Of a stretch of DNA of 64,000 nucleotides, positions 43,280 through 55,022 are shown in pieces. The translations under genes and the position numbers were made by a program. The notes beneath the pieces were generated by a model. The model did no database searches and had not been told where the DNA came from. It saw nothing but the letters and a program-made list of their open reading frames with translations. Within the stretch, counting starts at the first letter, position 1. Every line of letters starts with the position of its first letter. Source of the stretch: Salvia splendens (taxonomy: Eukaryota; Streptophyta; Magnoliopsida; Lamiales; Lamiaceae); the NCBI RefSeq assembly GCF_004379255.2, contig NC_056034.1:4032501-4096500 (forward strand), given 5' to 3'.

Positions 43280-43935
43280 TAGGGATGTCAATGTAGCCCG
43301 CAACCCGTGGGCTGGCCCGAATAGCCCGTCAAATTTGTAGGGTTAGGGCTAGAAATTTCTAGCCCGATAAAATCAAAACCCGATTAGCCCGCACCCGATT
43401 AACCCGCGACCCGTTGGGGCTAGACCCGAAAACCCGATAAAATTTCTATTATTCTATTTTTTTACTTCTAATTCGACACTTCATTGATTAATTTTAAATG
43501 AAAGATAACTAAAAAAATAGCTTTCAAGTTTATATTAAATATAAAAATTATATATTAAATTTTTATTAATATAATATTTAATAAATAATCAAAAACTTCA
43601 AATTAACTTTAAAAAATATTTAAATTTCTAAAACATGCATTAAAATTTCACTAAATATCTCAAAAAAATAGTATTTGATCATGTTTATGATTGAGTTTGA
43701 GCATATATCTCAAATTTATCATAATTAAGTATTTTACACTTTATGAATATAACTAATTTTCATCATTACTTATTGGATTGATCGCATGTTAATCTTATCG
43801 GTAGTAACCCGATTAACCCGTTGGGCTAGCCCGAAACCCGAGCTTTTAGGTTAGGGTCGAACTTTCATAACCCGAAAAAAATCACAACCCGATTAACCCG
43901 CAACCCGAGTAGGGCCGACCCGATTGACATCCCTA
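43280..43935. mobile_element. hAT-type MITE (656 bp)
   Basis: Termini 'TAGGGATGTCAATG' and, on the other strand, 'TAGGGATGTCAATCGGG'. Perfect 8-bp duplication CCAAGAAT (43272-43279, 43936-43943). Both subterminal regions are rich in 'aacccgattaacccg'/'gggctagcccg' motifs, some in inverted orientation, around an AT-rich core. Confidence 0.88.
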
Positions 43936-44317
43936 CCAAGAATGCTATTTTCAAAGTCCATGACTATTTATGTTCATCCCTAAAAAATTAGCCAATTAGG
44001 GATTGTTTATGCAGTTCTTTCTTTAAAGAAACATACTGTTATTCAAAATATTTATATTGTAATAACTTAAATTCCTAACCCTATAATTTATACTAAAAAA
44101 TTCTATTTTCTCCTTGGAGTCCCAATTTGCTTCGATTTGTTCATAATTAGAAGTCTCGATTTACTTTAATTGTGTACCGAATGAGTTTAATTTTTGTATT
44201 TACATAAAGCACATTTCCTTACACAATCAATTCTTAATATTCGAAAAAGAAACTTATCAGTCAATCAACACTTAGGTACTACAAAATCCAAAAAATTGTG
44301 AATCCCAATTAATTGTA

Positions 44318-44536
44318 CTCCCTCCGTCCCGTCCTAAAATAAGTGAGCATAAACTTTTTGGCACGGGATTTAAGGAAATGAGGTTTTGTTAGTAAAGTGG
44401 AAAGTGAATAAAGTGAGAGAGTTAATAAAGTAGAGAAAAAAAAAGTAAGAGAGAGAATACCAAAAAATGAAATGACTCATTTATCTTAGTACGTCCCAAA
44501 AAAGAATGTGACCGGCTTAACTTGGGATGGAGAGAG
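44318..44536. mobile_element. Stowaway-type MITE (219 bp)
   Basis: Termini 'CTCCCTCCGTCCC' and 'GGGATGGAGAGAG', flanked by TA duplications (44316-44317, 44537-44538), as for Tc1/mariner-derived MITEs. The interior is AT-rich and could form a hairpin. Confidence 0.85.
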
Positions 44537-44538
44537 TA

Positions 44539-45453
44539 ATATTTTAGCAATATGAAAATAATAAAATTGGAAAAGATAAGCACCCGAAAATGCAGAGCCA
44601 CAATTTAGAGAGTGAGTGCTGGGGAGTAAGCTTTTTCTTTTCTTTGTTAGTACTTTCTTTTTCTTTATTTATATCTTTTGTTGTTTTCAGTGATGGAGTA
44701 TTTGTTTTCTTGTTACTCTGTCTACATATGCATCTGCTTCTGTCCCTCACAACCTCTCTGGTTCACTGTCAAAAATAGAAAGTTAAATTCAATTATTCCT
44801 TCAATTAAAACTCAGTAAGCTTTCTTAAAATCTAAAGTTTTCTCATCTGAATCCTACACATGTATTTTCTGTCTCTTTCTCTCATGGTAAAAGTGAAAAA
44901 CATTGACCAAGCAAAGATATAGTGAGATTGTTATAAACAAGATATAGACAAAAAATACCCAACTTATCAACAACTATTTCAACATCAAAACACAGCAAAT
45001 CAGAATCTGAAATGAAATTTGAACGCTTTATTGCTGGGTATAGACATCTAATAATAATGGAACAAAATCAATAATACAAGTACAATAGTGGAAGTTTCTG
45101 TAAAAAAAAGAAAACAATCAGCCTCCTAAAAGATTGAATATGTAAGTCTACATTTTTAGTACACGAGTTACTCGTACAAACAAACTCATGCAACACATGA
45201 TACAACAGAGAGTTGGGCCTCAAATGGGAACGGAACGGGTGGCGAATAATATCTCCACCAAGTAAAACTCAATGCAGACGAGATGCCCATTTAGGCGTCT
45301 CCGACCATTATAACCCCGAAGCTCATTCCCACTTCCACTGGCAGTTTGGTCACATAAACCTTTTTTCTGATATAAAAAAACTTGAAAAAGTGTAAATTAG
45401 GAGCAATACCTGCTTCAGCTGAAGGAATGTTTATAGCTCAACAGCACCATTGC
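44539..45453. other. 3' flank of TIR1
   Basis: Includes the likely TIR1 3' UTR (roughly 45000-45453, minus strand). No other gene is recognised. Confidence 0.45.
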
Positions 45454-48400
45454 TCACAAAACCTCTGGGCTCCCTGCGTTTTTGTCCATCGTCCAGATGA
45501 AATCGGGCATGTCAACTCTCCTTCCTGCAACTGTCCGGTAGATGTAGAGTTTCTCAACAGGGCAATTTTCTGGCCGGGAATTAGGGTGACCTCTCTCATC
45601 TATAACTTCAACATTGAGCCTGGGCATCTTTTGAGCAAGCAGCTTACACGCTCCATAGCTCACCAAGCATGATGACATCCAAAGGGATCGCATTGTCTCT
45701 AGCTTTGCAGCATTTGCTAAGAGAGCTTTGTCCCCAAATGGACAGTCCCTGATCTCCAGTTTCCGCAGGCTATCGCATCCAGACAAAACATGATGGAGGC
45801 CCATGTCACTATCCCCAGCAAAAGCTATGGACAGCATCTCCAATTTCTTAGCATGCTTTCCAATATATTCAAAAACTCGATCAGTAAGGAGGCCGGACAT
45901 GGAAAGGCGTCGTAATTCCTTGCAGTTCTCTACTATGGCTCCAAAACCAGTATCAAGTGGTTCGAGTGTCAGGTAGTCAGGAGCTTGAGGCTCAATGATA
46001 CAAAGTCGAAAGCGGACCATCTCTGGCCGGTTCCTTGCAATTGTAATCAAGGCAGCATTTGACATTTGACGACAAAAGTATAGAACAGACTGGAGCTTGG
46101 GGCAGCCTTCTGAAACGGAGACAAGCCCCTGTTCTGTCAAAGCAACGTTATCTTCTGCCTCAAAAGGATCAGAAGGGAACACCCGAAGTTCTTGCAAATC
46201 CTTGCAAGATGCAGCCAGGGCTTCCAGACCAGCATCTTCAATGTAATCCAGAACCTGTTTGCAGTAACAGGGTTGATTAGCCAAAGGAATTAATGCAACA
46301 AATGACATGCAACAAAACTGAATATTAAAACCGTAGAAACATAAAATTTAGGCACAGAAGGCATAAATAAGTTATCATGAGCCAGTGGAGCATCTAAATT
46401 CAGAGATGGGGTACAAATCTTCCAACTGCAGAAATGCTTTATTTTGCTGGTAGGTTCTTTACAGTATATTTAACAATAACTATCTACTACAGTCATTGGA
46501 AACTCTATAGAAGATAGCATTAAATACAGAAGGAAGAGTTGCATACCCAGAGACACTGTAAATGCGGACATAGGCTAATAATTTTTACAAGATCAGGACT
46601 TTGAATCGCTGCATAAATCAAGTCCAGAGAAGTAATTCCGGCACAGGCTGAATACATAGCAGGAAGATAAGCTGGAACAACATCCCAAAACCCAGACAAG
46701 CCTCTGAGTTGCTTACAGACTGAAAATGCTTCAGCCACGTTTGAGTATATATCAGGTCGGATTTCAGCTGAGTAGGCCCCGGTTCCAAATTCAACCAATT
46801 GGGGGGCCCGGTGAAGCAGGTTGGGCAGCTTCTCAAGTGGTACAGCGCGATTTAGCTGAAGAGTCCTCAAATTAGGGCACCGGCCAACCAGACGCTCCAA
46901 GGCAGGGAAATTAACCTCAGAGCCTAAACAAGACATGTTAAGTGACACCAGTGAAGTGCAGTTGTGGGGGAAATGGCTAAGCCAATGCCCACTTAGGTCC
47001 TCCACTTCACTCTCCCTCAAATCTATCTCTCTAAGGTTCCTGTATGCAAACAATACCCTGATTATCAAGAAAGTTGAATGCAATGAAAGAACAATGTACC
47101 TAGAAAAAGTAATAGCTATAAGGGCACAATAGTTTGGTAGTTGAAACATTATTGCTGGTCCTAGAGAATCTTAGTCGAGCAACACTGTCATTACTGCAGA
47201 TAAAAATCATAAAATACCATAACATGAAATATTCAAACATGCCAGTAAACATCTTTCAAAGTCACAAAAATGGAGTGAAATTATTGAACAGCCAGTAGAG
47301 CAGAGATCTATGCTCCATCCAGAGCCATCTTAAAAGGGCATTGAACCCTCACAGAGGAAAAGTAATTCCATGTTATGCACATGATAATGGGTTAGCGATA
47401 GTAAATCAACTCGTCCCAGAATGGGCATTATGCCAAAAAAAGGAAAAGAAAGTAAAAGGATGAACTTCGTTTCTCGCTCGCTGTATTTCCAAGGTAACTT
47501 TTCAGGTGCCCATACAAAGTATCTTATGCCATACAAGATGACACAACAAATTACAGCATCCCATAATCCTTCCACTAAAGCAACTCTAATACTATATGAG
47601 TAAACAATAAAGAAAAGAAATTATTGGTGTCCTAATTCAATCATTTTCGTAAAGAAGGAAAGGTAGAATATTAGAATCTACTCAATAATCCAAAAAACCA
47701 CACATCCACCAAAGAATAATACAGGTCACAATATTCCATGGACAACTGACAAGGAATCTTCCTCAAATGAGAAAATCAGACAAGCCAATCAAACGGTTGT
47801 GTTATTCAAGGATCCCGTTTATTCAATAATCAATACACTGAACTTACAATTAAGAGCGGAAACCAGTTTGACACAATAATATTCCCCCAACCAAAACTAA
47901 CTATTCACCGCTACGGAAAGTATGCAAGTATTTCACGATTGAGAAAAAAAATCTAACTCACTCCATTTTGTGATCTAATATACCACAGGCAAGAGAATGG
48001 AGCAATGAGTTGAAAATGAAATGAATTATAGCATCAAAAAGTAAGCTTTAACACCTTCACAGTCGCAGTTTAAATTTATCCAAATGCTGGACTTTCAACT
48101 AAATCCATATCAAATCTCCAATTTATCACAGACACAAGAACATTAACCAGATATCAAGCTTGGACGCCGATTAAAGATCTAAAAGATAAAATTTAAAAAA
48201 AACAAACACTGAACCCATTGGAAAAAATTACCTTCATTCGTCCATTAAAGTAAATTTTAAGAGAGAGAAAATAGTATTAGTAAGAATTAAAAACATTATA
48301 ACACCAGGTTCAAATTGAATAACCTGCAATTAGCAGCAATCGAAGCGAGGCCGTCAGTAGTGAAGCCCTCACAGGAAGAGAGCACCAAAACCTTGAAATG

Positions 48401-48778
48401 TTTAAACGATCTGGCGATCAGGTCGAGGCTCTCGTCCGTGACGACCATCCGCTTGAGCCTGATCTCTTCGAGCGAGGGGTAGGAAGCCGCCATCGCCCTA
48501 ATCCACGGCTGCACATAGCCGCCCCAGCCCTCCGGCACGAGGTTGAAATCCGCGAAATGTGGCTTCCCCTTCATCTCCACCGCCCGCACCTTCGGGAACC
48601 GCCGAATCACTATCTCCGGCGACACCGCGTAGCAGTTCCCGATGAAGACGCGGCGGCGACACCACCTCTCGATCTCGTACCAAGACCAGCAAACCAGCGA
48701 CACCGCGTTCCGGTCACGGTCGGACCTTAGGAAAGAGAAAACATGCTCGAGGACCTCCTCTGGAAACGAGTACGCCAT
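45454..48778 (-). CDS. TIR1: TIR1 auxin receptor (F-box/LRR protein), three exons
   Basis: Exons 48778-48324, 47039-46547 and 46254-45454 (455+493+801 nt) give 582 aa with GT-AG introns of 1,284 and 292 bp. Arabidopsis TIR1 is 594 aa with the same three-exon layout. The N-terminal F-box (residues ~3-45, '[13 protein letters not shown]') binds ASK1 in an SCF ubiquitin ligase; the remainder is a closed LRR solenoid ('[16 protein letters not shown]', '[17 protein letters not shown]'-type repeats). Auxin bridges the LRR pocket to the degron of Aux/IAA repressors, which are then degraded. 'RFRLCIIEP' and '[11 protein letters not shown]' carry positions equivalent to the known auxin-contact Arg and Ser (by recall). 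'[18 protein letters not shown]' and '[10 protein letters not shown]' fit TIR1 rather than AFB2/3. Works in the nucleus. A miR393 site lies in exon 3. Confidence 0.96.
45678..45699 (-). promoter_or_regulatory. miR393 target site in TIR1 exon 3
   Basis: The plus strand here equals the miR393 sequence for its first 18 bases ('TCCAAAGGGATCGCATTG') and differs only near the 3' end, so the TIR1 mRNA pairs almost perfectly. It covers codons of the conserved '[10 protein letters not shown]' segment, the established cleavage site in TIR1/AFB genes. Confidence 0.92.
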
Positions 48779-49035
48779 GAGCTGGCGGTTTCAGCTCTGG
48801 ATCTGAAAGATTCCTGCAATGGCGAGAGAAAGAGAGAGAGAGAAGGAGAAAGAGATTGAAAAGATAAGGTTATTTGGGGTTTTAAACTTTGATGAGCTAA
48901 TGACTGAACTAGGGTTTGAATTAACGGCTTGCGGTAGCAACACGTGGCAACGGCAGATCGTGGCCGCCGATTTCGGAGTGGGCCCAGTTATCTATTTGAA
49001 ACGAAGCGCGACCGTAGAAATTTGCAATAACAGCC
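48779..49035 (-). promoter_or_regulatory. TIR1 leader and proximal promoter
   Basis: CT-rich on the minus strand (a GA run 48826-48850 on plus), as often seen in plant 5' UTRs. A plus-strand ORF across the purine run is low-complexity. No clear TATA box. Confidence 0.45.
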
Positions 49036-49545
49036 TCCGCAATGGCGCCCGTCGGGGCGGAATTCCCATAGCCGTGCGGGAATTCCGTCGCTGACGTCCG
49101 CCATTGTGCATGCCCGCAACGGATACGGAATTCCCCCGAGGACGTCGCAGGTCCGCGGCGTTAAGCAGAATTCCGCCATTGCGTGACTCCTGCGGAATTC
49201 CGCTTTATTTCATTTTTTTTTGTAATGTTTATATATACTGCTCGTTGAATGATATTATTGAAGAAGTGTGGCAGCGTAGGGGTCGTCGTTGATGTAGTTT
49301 TTAATTATTGAAATGTATTTTTTTTAATTTGGTGAAATGTACTTTTTTAATGGAATTTTTTCCCTATTTGTGTCGAAATTTTAATTACGTAAATTGTTTA
49401 CTTCCGGAAATTGTTTAATTTGTGAATTTTTTTTATTGTGAGAATTCTGTTGGGAATTCCGTCATTATGCAGTGGGAATTCCGTATGACGTGGCAGTGCA
49501 ATGGGAATTGGGAATTCCGCGGGGAATTCCGCCGGGGCATCCGCG
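49036..49545. mobile_element. Probable PIF-like MITE with repeated 'GGAATTCC' motifs
   Basis: Two GC-rich ends (49030-49205 and 49440-49545) enclose an AT-rich core with leader-like text, the layout of deleted PIF elements. 'GGAATTCC' or close variants occur about ten times. TAA precedes 'CAGCCTCCGCAATGG' on the left; the right boundary is unclear. It lies about 260 bp upstream of the TIR1 start. Confidence 0.45.
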
Positions 49546-50260
49546 CCAAGTGTTGTCTGTGTGACGTGGCGCCCAGGACCATATAAAATGCGGTAATTTA
49601 ATATCACAATCCTATCGTATTTTTAAATATTTTTTAATTATAATTTCAAAAAAAAAAACAGGATTGTGGGTGACAGCTCGCCTCCAAGTATGGGTTGATC
49701 TTACACAAAAGTTTTTGTGATTTACTTAACAAAAATGGAAGAAAAGAAACCAGAGTTTTGCACTTCATTTTGGAGCATAGCCAACAAATTATTACTCATA
49801 CTTTCTGAAATCACATATATTTTGAGTAAGTTAACACTTAACATTGAAATGTAAATCCAAATATGTATATCGCGGTACTTTAAGTAAATCTTTATTGAAT
49901 TCGATTTCGTTATTTTGTAGTATGGGGCTAAATAATTACTCCTATTACTCCAATACTCCATATCTGATGCATAAATACTTACATAGAGATCCTCTAGTAG
50001 TACTAGAGGATCTTAAATAGTTATGTTATTTTTATTTTTATTTTTTTTGTAAAACTGGTATAAATGATATGGGTAAAAGAAGTGAGGGAATCTCATGATT
50101 CTAAAATCGAGAATGTATCAAACTGATTTGATTGCGGATGAACGATGCGGAAATAAAGTGAATATAAAAATTGTAGTATTCAAATAATTTTGTTGCATAT
50201 ATGTAAATTGCAATAATCCATGATGTACATCTTTCTTTTTTAGATTATTTTAATCAAAAT
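49546..50260. other. Intergenic, AT-rich
   Basis: Nothing recognised. Confidence 0.4.
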
Positions 50261-50265
50261 GTCAT

Positions 50266-50937
50266 TGATGAATCGGCGAATTTTTGATGTTTGTAAATGC
50301 AGGAAATAAATGAAGATCAACACAGGGATTTTACGTGGTTCGATTTACTGATGTAAATCTACGTCCACGGGGAGAAATGGGGGCAGGTTTGTATTGCTTG
50401 ATCTGCGAAATACAGCTTACAACACTGGCCTGCTTTATGATATTCTCTCTAGAGAGCTTTTTAGAATTTTACAGAAGAAGTTATCTATCTGACCTAGGTT
50501 CTATTTATACAGTGAACCAAGATCGTGGCATGCAGCATTTATTAGGTAGTGGATGTCGTGGAGATCGTGGCGACTTTGCATGGGTCCACTATCCTGCATG
50601 AGTTAATGACTGCTTGACACCACTAAATAGATCGTCGGTGTAGTGGAGGTGGAAATCTTGCATGAGTCCACTATCTCCTAGTTCGGTCGAATACTGAGAC
50701 CGAACTGCTGAATTATTGCCGAGCAGCTTTTGCCGATCTGAGAGTAGAGCTTGATGCCGACCTGAGAGCAGAGCTTGATGAGTTGGCTTTCACCGAGCTG
50801 TAGGCTGGGGCCGAACTCTTTGGTTGTGCCGAACTGAACTCTTTAGTCACGCCGGACTGATACTCTTTAGTCATGCCGAACTGATACTCTGTCTTGGGCT
50901 TTACTGCTGTTGGGCTTGTTTAGTACGTACTCCATCA
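50266..50937 (-). repeat. 3' LTR of Tat copy 2
   Basis: Plus-strand reading 'TGATGAATCGGCG' to 'GTACTCCATCA'. TATA box 'TATAAATAG' at 50501-50509 (minus). Confidence 0.95.
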
Positions 50938-50958
50938 CTACCCCCCCCCCCCGAAAAG
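50938..50958 (-). promoter_or_regulatory. Polypurine tract of Tat copy 2
   Basis: On the minus strand, 'TTTTC' followed by a run of about 14 G and 'TAG' immediately before the 3' LTR. Confidence 0.85.
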
Positions 50959-51059
50959 AGAAGTGAATCACTTCGGCATTCTGGATAAAAGTATGGGGTA
51001 AGTTGATGTTTGTCCACGGTCTCATGAAGTGAACTCTTCTTTGACCGGACTTGGTTTGT

Positions 51060-51510
51060 GTCCTAATTTGGCGAGTTTTATCGCTCGGATCGAACTTTCC
51101 GTTGTCCTAATTTGGGGATCGGACTTTCCCTTGTCCTAATTTGGGGATCGGACTTTCCCTTGTCCTAATTCGGCGAGTTTTATCGCGTGGATCGGACTTT
51201 CCCTAGTCCTAATTCAGGCAAGTTTTATCGCGAGAATTGGACTTTTGTTGCAGTTCGTTTCAGACGAAGTGCTTGTTTAAGCTGAATTGTGGTCTTGTAT
51301 CCTCTTTAGAAGCTTTGACGCACAATCGTGGGCTTGTTGCAGCTCGTTTCAGACGAACTGCTTGTTTAAGCTGAATTGTGGTCTTGTATCTTCTGTAGAA
51401 GCTTTGACTTACAATCGTTGGCTTGTTGCAGCTCGTTTCGGACGAACTGCTTGTTTAAGCTGAATTGTAGTCTTGTATCTTCTGTAGAAGCTTTGACTCA
51501 CAATCGTTTA
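51060..51510 (-). repeat. Tandem repeats downstream of pol in Tat copy 2
   Basis: Three ~88-bp units (from about 51246: 'gttgcag.tcgtttc.gacga', 'tgtttaagctgaattgt', 'gtagaagctttga') follow shorter units of 'cggactttccct.gtcctaatt' (51100-51240). The long unit matches the two-copy repeat of copy 1 at 13880-14080. The 39-bp array of copy 1 is not amplified here. Confidence 0.8.
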
Positions 51511-51725
51511 GCTTGTATATGTTCTAAGAAGGGGATCAGCCTTCGAAGAACAAGATGCCTCAGTAACATTTGTAAGAGACGACATGCACAGAGACAGACG
51601 AAACAGACAGACAAAAACGCACAGAGACAAAAAAAGACCAAGTAAGCCAAATAAAGCACAGAGACAAAAAACGCACATAACCTTAGGATCGAACTAGACA
51701 CAAGACAGACTGACCGGACTGTCTC

Positions 51726-54700
51726 TTACAAATGGAACTTTTTGAGATTGGAAATGTGCCATGTTCGGGGTACCTGTTCTCCTGACATGTGAGCCAATTT
51801 GTAAGACCCTTTGCCGAGGACTTCTGACACCCGATACGGACCTTCCCATGTGGGTTCGAGCTTGCCCAGCTTTTCTGCTCGGCTCACTTCGTTGTTTCTT
51901 AGGACGAGATCTCCCACTTGAATTTGCAGCTTCTTCACCCTTTGGTTGTAATACCGGGCTACTTGCTCCTTGTACTTGGCTGCTTTTATGCATGCCAATT
52001 CTCTTCTTTCTTCGGCAAGATCTAGCTCGGCTCTCAGTCCGTCGTCATTCATTTCTGAGGAGAAATTTAGAGTTCGGGGACTGGGTACGCCGATCTCCAC
52101 CGGAATCACAGCTTCAGTGCCGTATACCAGACTGTACGGAGTTTCACCGTTGGAGGTTGTGGGTGTAGTTCGGTAGGACCATAGGACTTGAGGGAGATTT
52201 TCTACCCATTGTCCTTTGGCTTGTTCTAACCGAGCTTTTAACCCTTTCACCAGGATACGATTTGTTACCTCCGTTTGTCCGTTTGCTTGTGGATGAGAGA
52301 CCGAAGTGAACCGCTGTTGAATATTCAGCTCTTGGCACCAATTCTTGAACGTCTTGTCGGTGAACTGAGTCCCGTTATCCGAGATGAGGATGTGGGGTAT
52401 GCCAAATCGGCACACTATGTTCTTCCAGACGAAATCCAATGCCTTCGAACTCGTTATCGTAGCTAATGGTTCAGCTTCCACCCACTTCGTAAAGTAGTCC
52501 ACGGCAACGATTAGGAATTTCATTTGCCGAGGAGCTTGAGGAAGTGGTCCCACTATGTCTATGCCCCATTGCATGAAAGGCCAAGGGCTCTGCATAGTGG
52601 ATAGATCGGTTTGCGGCATCCTTGGGATATTTGCATGGATTTGGCACTTCGGGCAGGTCTTGACGAGCTGCACTGCTTCTTGTACCAAGGTTGGCCAATA
52701 ATATCCCCATCTTAGAACTTTTTTAGCTAAAGCTCTAGCTCCGATGTGGCTGCCGCACGATCCTTCATGAACTTCTCTGAGGATGTAGTCCGTCTCTTCT
52801 GGTCCTACGCACCGCAATAACGGCTGGAGGTAAGACTTTCTAAAGAGGACTCCTTCATGAAGTTCGTACCGAAGTGCTCGGCACGTGATCTTCCGAGCTT
52901 CTCTCTTATCCTCGGGCAATTGTCCTTGATCCAGATACTGCAAGATCGGCGTCATCCAGTTCGGCGAGCTGGATACTGAATGCACCTCGGCTTCATCAAT
53001 GCTTCGATGCATTAATTCTTCCGCCTTTGAGCTCGGATCTGAGGCCAACTTACTTAAGGTATCTGCTCGGCTATTTTCCGCTCTGGGAACGCGGATTATC
53101 CGAAAATAGGAGAAACTTCGGCTGATGCTTTGCGCTTTGTCCAAATACTTCTTCATTCTCTCGTCACGAGCTTCACTTGTACTCAACATGTGATTTACTA
53201 TGACTTGTGAATCACAATGGACTTTGAGAGATTTGACGAGCAGACTTTGCGCTAACTGGAGTCCGGCAAGGAGGGCTTCGTACTCGGCTTCATTATTAGT
53301 AGTGGGGAATAGGAACCGAAGTGAGTAGGTTACCTCGTGTCCGTCGGGAGCGACGAGTAAAATACCAGCTCCACTTCCCATCTTGTTTGAAGCTCCATCT
53401 ACGAATCCGCTCCAGCAGTCTGGCGGCTCTACTTCGGATTTCAAGGGCTGTGCTAGTTCGGTATTGGCAGACTTTTTCTGTTCGGCAATGACAGGGATTG
53501 CTTGATCGAACTTGGCCTCTGTAAGAAAATCTGCCAAGGCTTGTCCCTTGATGGCTTTCCGAGGTAGGTACTCGATTGAGTGTTCTCCCAGCTCTATGGC
53601 CCATTTGGCGATTCTGCCTGATGCTTCTGGCTTGGTCAAAACTTGCCGAAGAGGCAGATCGGTTAAGACGCATACCTTGTGAGCATAGAAGTATGGCCGC
53701 AGTCTCCTTGCTGCATTTACTAACGCCAGAGCAATTTTTTCCAGAGGTTGATACCTTGTTTCTGGACCTCTTAATGCTCGGCTTGTAAAGTAGATGGGAA
53801 GCTGCTTTAGGCCTTCTTCTCGTACAAGCACCGCGCTGATGGTTTGATCTGATGCCGCTAAGTATAAGAATATTACTTCGGCTTCGGTTGGAGCAGAGAG
53901 AATAGGAAGCTCGGCTAGATAACTTTTGAGCTCGTCAAAGGCCTTTTTCTGCTCGGCTCCCCACTCGAACTTTGGTGCCTTTTTCAACACCTTGAAGAAT
54001 GGCAGTTGCTTTTCGGCTGCTTGGGAAAGGAATCGATTCAGTGCGGCTAGACATCCGGTTAGCCTTTGCACGTCATGTATGGACTTCGGCATTGCCATGT
54101 GCTGAACGACTTGAACTTTTGAGGGATTTGCCTTGAGTCCGTCCTTTGAAACCCAACAACCCAGAAACTTTCCCGAATCTACCAAAAAGGTACATTTTTG
54201 GGGGTTGAGTTTGAGGTTGGCTTTTCGGAGCACGTTGAGAGTGGATTTGAGGTTGTCTTCGTACTCCGAAGTGCTTTTGCTTTTGACAACTATGTCGTCG
54301 ACATACACTTCAACCTGTTTCCCGATTAGGTGCCGAAAAAGCTTGTCTACCATCCTTTGATAAGTGGCTCCGGCATTCTTTAAACCGAATGGCATCTTTT
54401 TATAAGCGAAAATGCCGAAATCGGTAATGAAAGCTGTTTTCGGAGCGTCACTCTCATCCATCAACACTTGGTGATATCCTTTGTATAAATCAAGAAAACA
54501 GAAAATTTCGAAGCCGATCAAAGCTTCTACTTTTTTATCTATATTCGGAAGGGGATAGCAATCTTTTGGACAGTGCTTGTTTAGATCGGTAAAATCTATG
54601 CACATCCGCCATCCTCCTCCTTTTTTCTTGATCATCACAGGATTGGCCACCCAAGAAGGATATTTCACCTCGAATAGTACATCCGCTTTTAGTAATTGGC

Positions 54701-54989
54701 GGACTTCGTCATGGATGACTTGGCTTCTTTCTGCCGCAAAGAGTCTTTGCTTCTGTTTTACTGGCCGGATTGAAGGATCAATATTTAACCGATGAGTGAT
54801 TACCTCGGGGGGCACTCCGGTCATGTCCAACGGAGACCATGCAAAGACATCTTTGTACTCCTTGAGGAGCTGAATGGTCTTTTCCCGGAGTAGAGGCGTT
54901 CCTGCGAAGCCGACGTTGACCGTTCTGGATGGATCATCTTCGTATAACTGAACGGTCATTGAGTTCGGCTCTGAAGTGACTTCGGTCAT
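51726..54989 (-). CDS. Pol polyprotein of Tat copy 2: RT, two RNase H domains, integrase
   Basis: 1087 aa, the same length as copy 1 and differing at only a few tens of positions. Keeps RT 'FLDLYKGYHQV' and 'YVDD', Ty3 RNase H, archaeal-type RNase H ('GFVDGAS', 'NEAEYEAL', 'HCDSQ', 'RADTLS'), integrase zinc finger ('CPKCQ') and DDE core ('DIVGPLP', 'SDNGTQF', 'HPQANGQTE'). No stop or frameshift. It lies in the same frame as gag-pro, 11 codons after the gag stop. Confidence 0.94.
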   Translation of the reverse strand: MTEVTSEPNSMTVQLYEDDPSRTVNVGFAGTPLLREKTIQLLKEYKDVFAWSPLDMTGVPPEVITHRLNIDPSIRPVKQKQRLFAAERSQVIHDEVRQLLKADVLFEVKYPSWVANPVMIKKKGGGWRMCIDFTDLNKHCPKDCYPLPNIDKKVEALIGFEIFCFLDLYKGYHQVLMDESDAPKTAFITDFGIFAYKKMPFGLKNAGATYQRMVDKLFRHLIGKQVEVYVDDIVVKSKSTSEYEDNLKSTLNVLRKANLKLNPQKCTFLVDSGKFLGCWVSKDGLKANPSKVQVVQHMAMPKSIHDVQRLTGCLAALNRFLSQAAEKQLPFFKVLKKAPKFEWGAEQKKAFDELKSYLAELPILSAPTEAEVIFLYLAASDQTISAVLVREEGLKQLPIYFTSRALRGPETRYQPLEKIALALVNAARRLRPYFYAHKVCVLTDLPLRQVLTKPEASGRIAKWAIELGEHSIEYLPRKAIKGQALADFLTEAKFDQAIPVIAEQKKSANTELAQPLKSEVEPPDCWSGFVDGASNKMGSGAGILLVAPDGHEVTYSLRFLFPTTNNEAEYEALLAGLQLAQSLLVKSLKVHCDSQVIVNHMLSTSEARDERMKKYLDKAQSISRSFSYFRIIRVPRAENSRADTLSKLASDPSSKAEELMHRSIDEAEVHSVSSSPNWMTPILQYLDQGQLPEDKREARKITCRALRYELHEGVLFRKSYLQPLLRCVGPEETDYILREVHEGSCGSHIGARALAKKVLRWGYYWPTLVQEAVQLVKTCPKCQIHANIPRMPQTDLSTMQSPWPFMQWGIDIVGPLPQAPRQMKFLIVAVDYFTKWVEAEPLATITSSKALDFVWKNIVCRFGIPHILISDNGTQFTDKTFKNWCQELNIQQRFTSVSHPQANGQTEVTNRILVKGLKARLEQAKGQWVENLPQVLWSYRTTPTTSNGETPYSLVYGTEAVIPVEIGVPSPRTLNFSSEMNDDGLRAELDLAEERRELACIKAAKYKEQVARYYNQRVKKLQIQVGDLVLRNNEVSRAEKLGKLEPTWEGPYRVSEVLGKGSYKLAHMSGEQVPRTWHISNLKKFHL

Positions 54990-55022
54990 CTCGCTTGCCT
55001 CCGACTCCGGTTGCTGTGATTG

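Noticed and set aside
48398..48730. 110-aa ORF opposite TIR1 exon 1
   Set aside because: Shadow of the GC-rich TIR1 coding strand.
48819..49094. 91-aa ORF starting with an Arg/Glu/Lys repeat
   Set aside because: Read from a GA tract of the TIR1 leader on the opposite strand.
50335..50601. 88-aa ORF present twice (also 57245-57511)
   Set aside because: LTR sequence of Tat copy 2; no family features.
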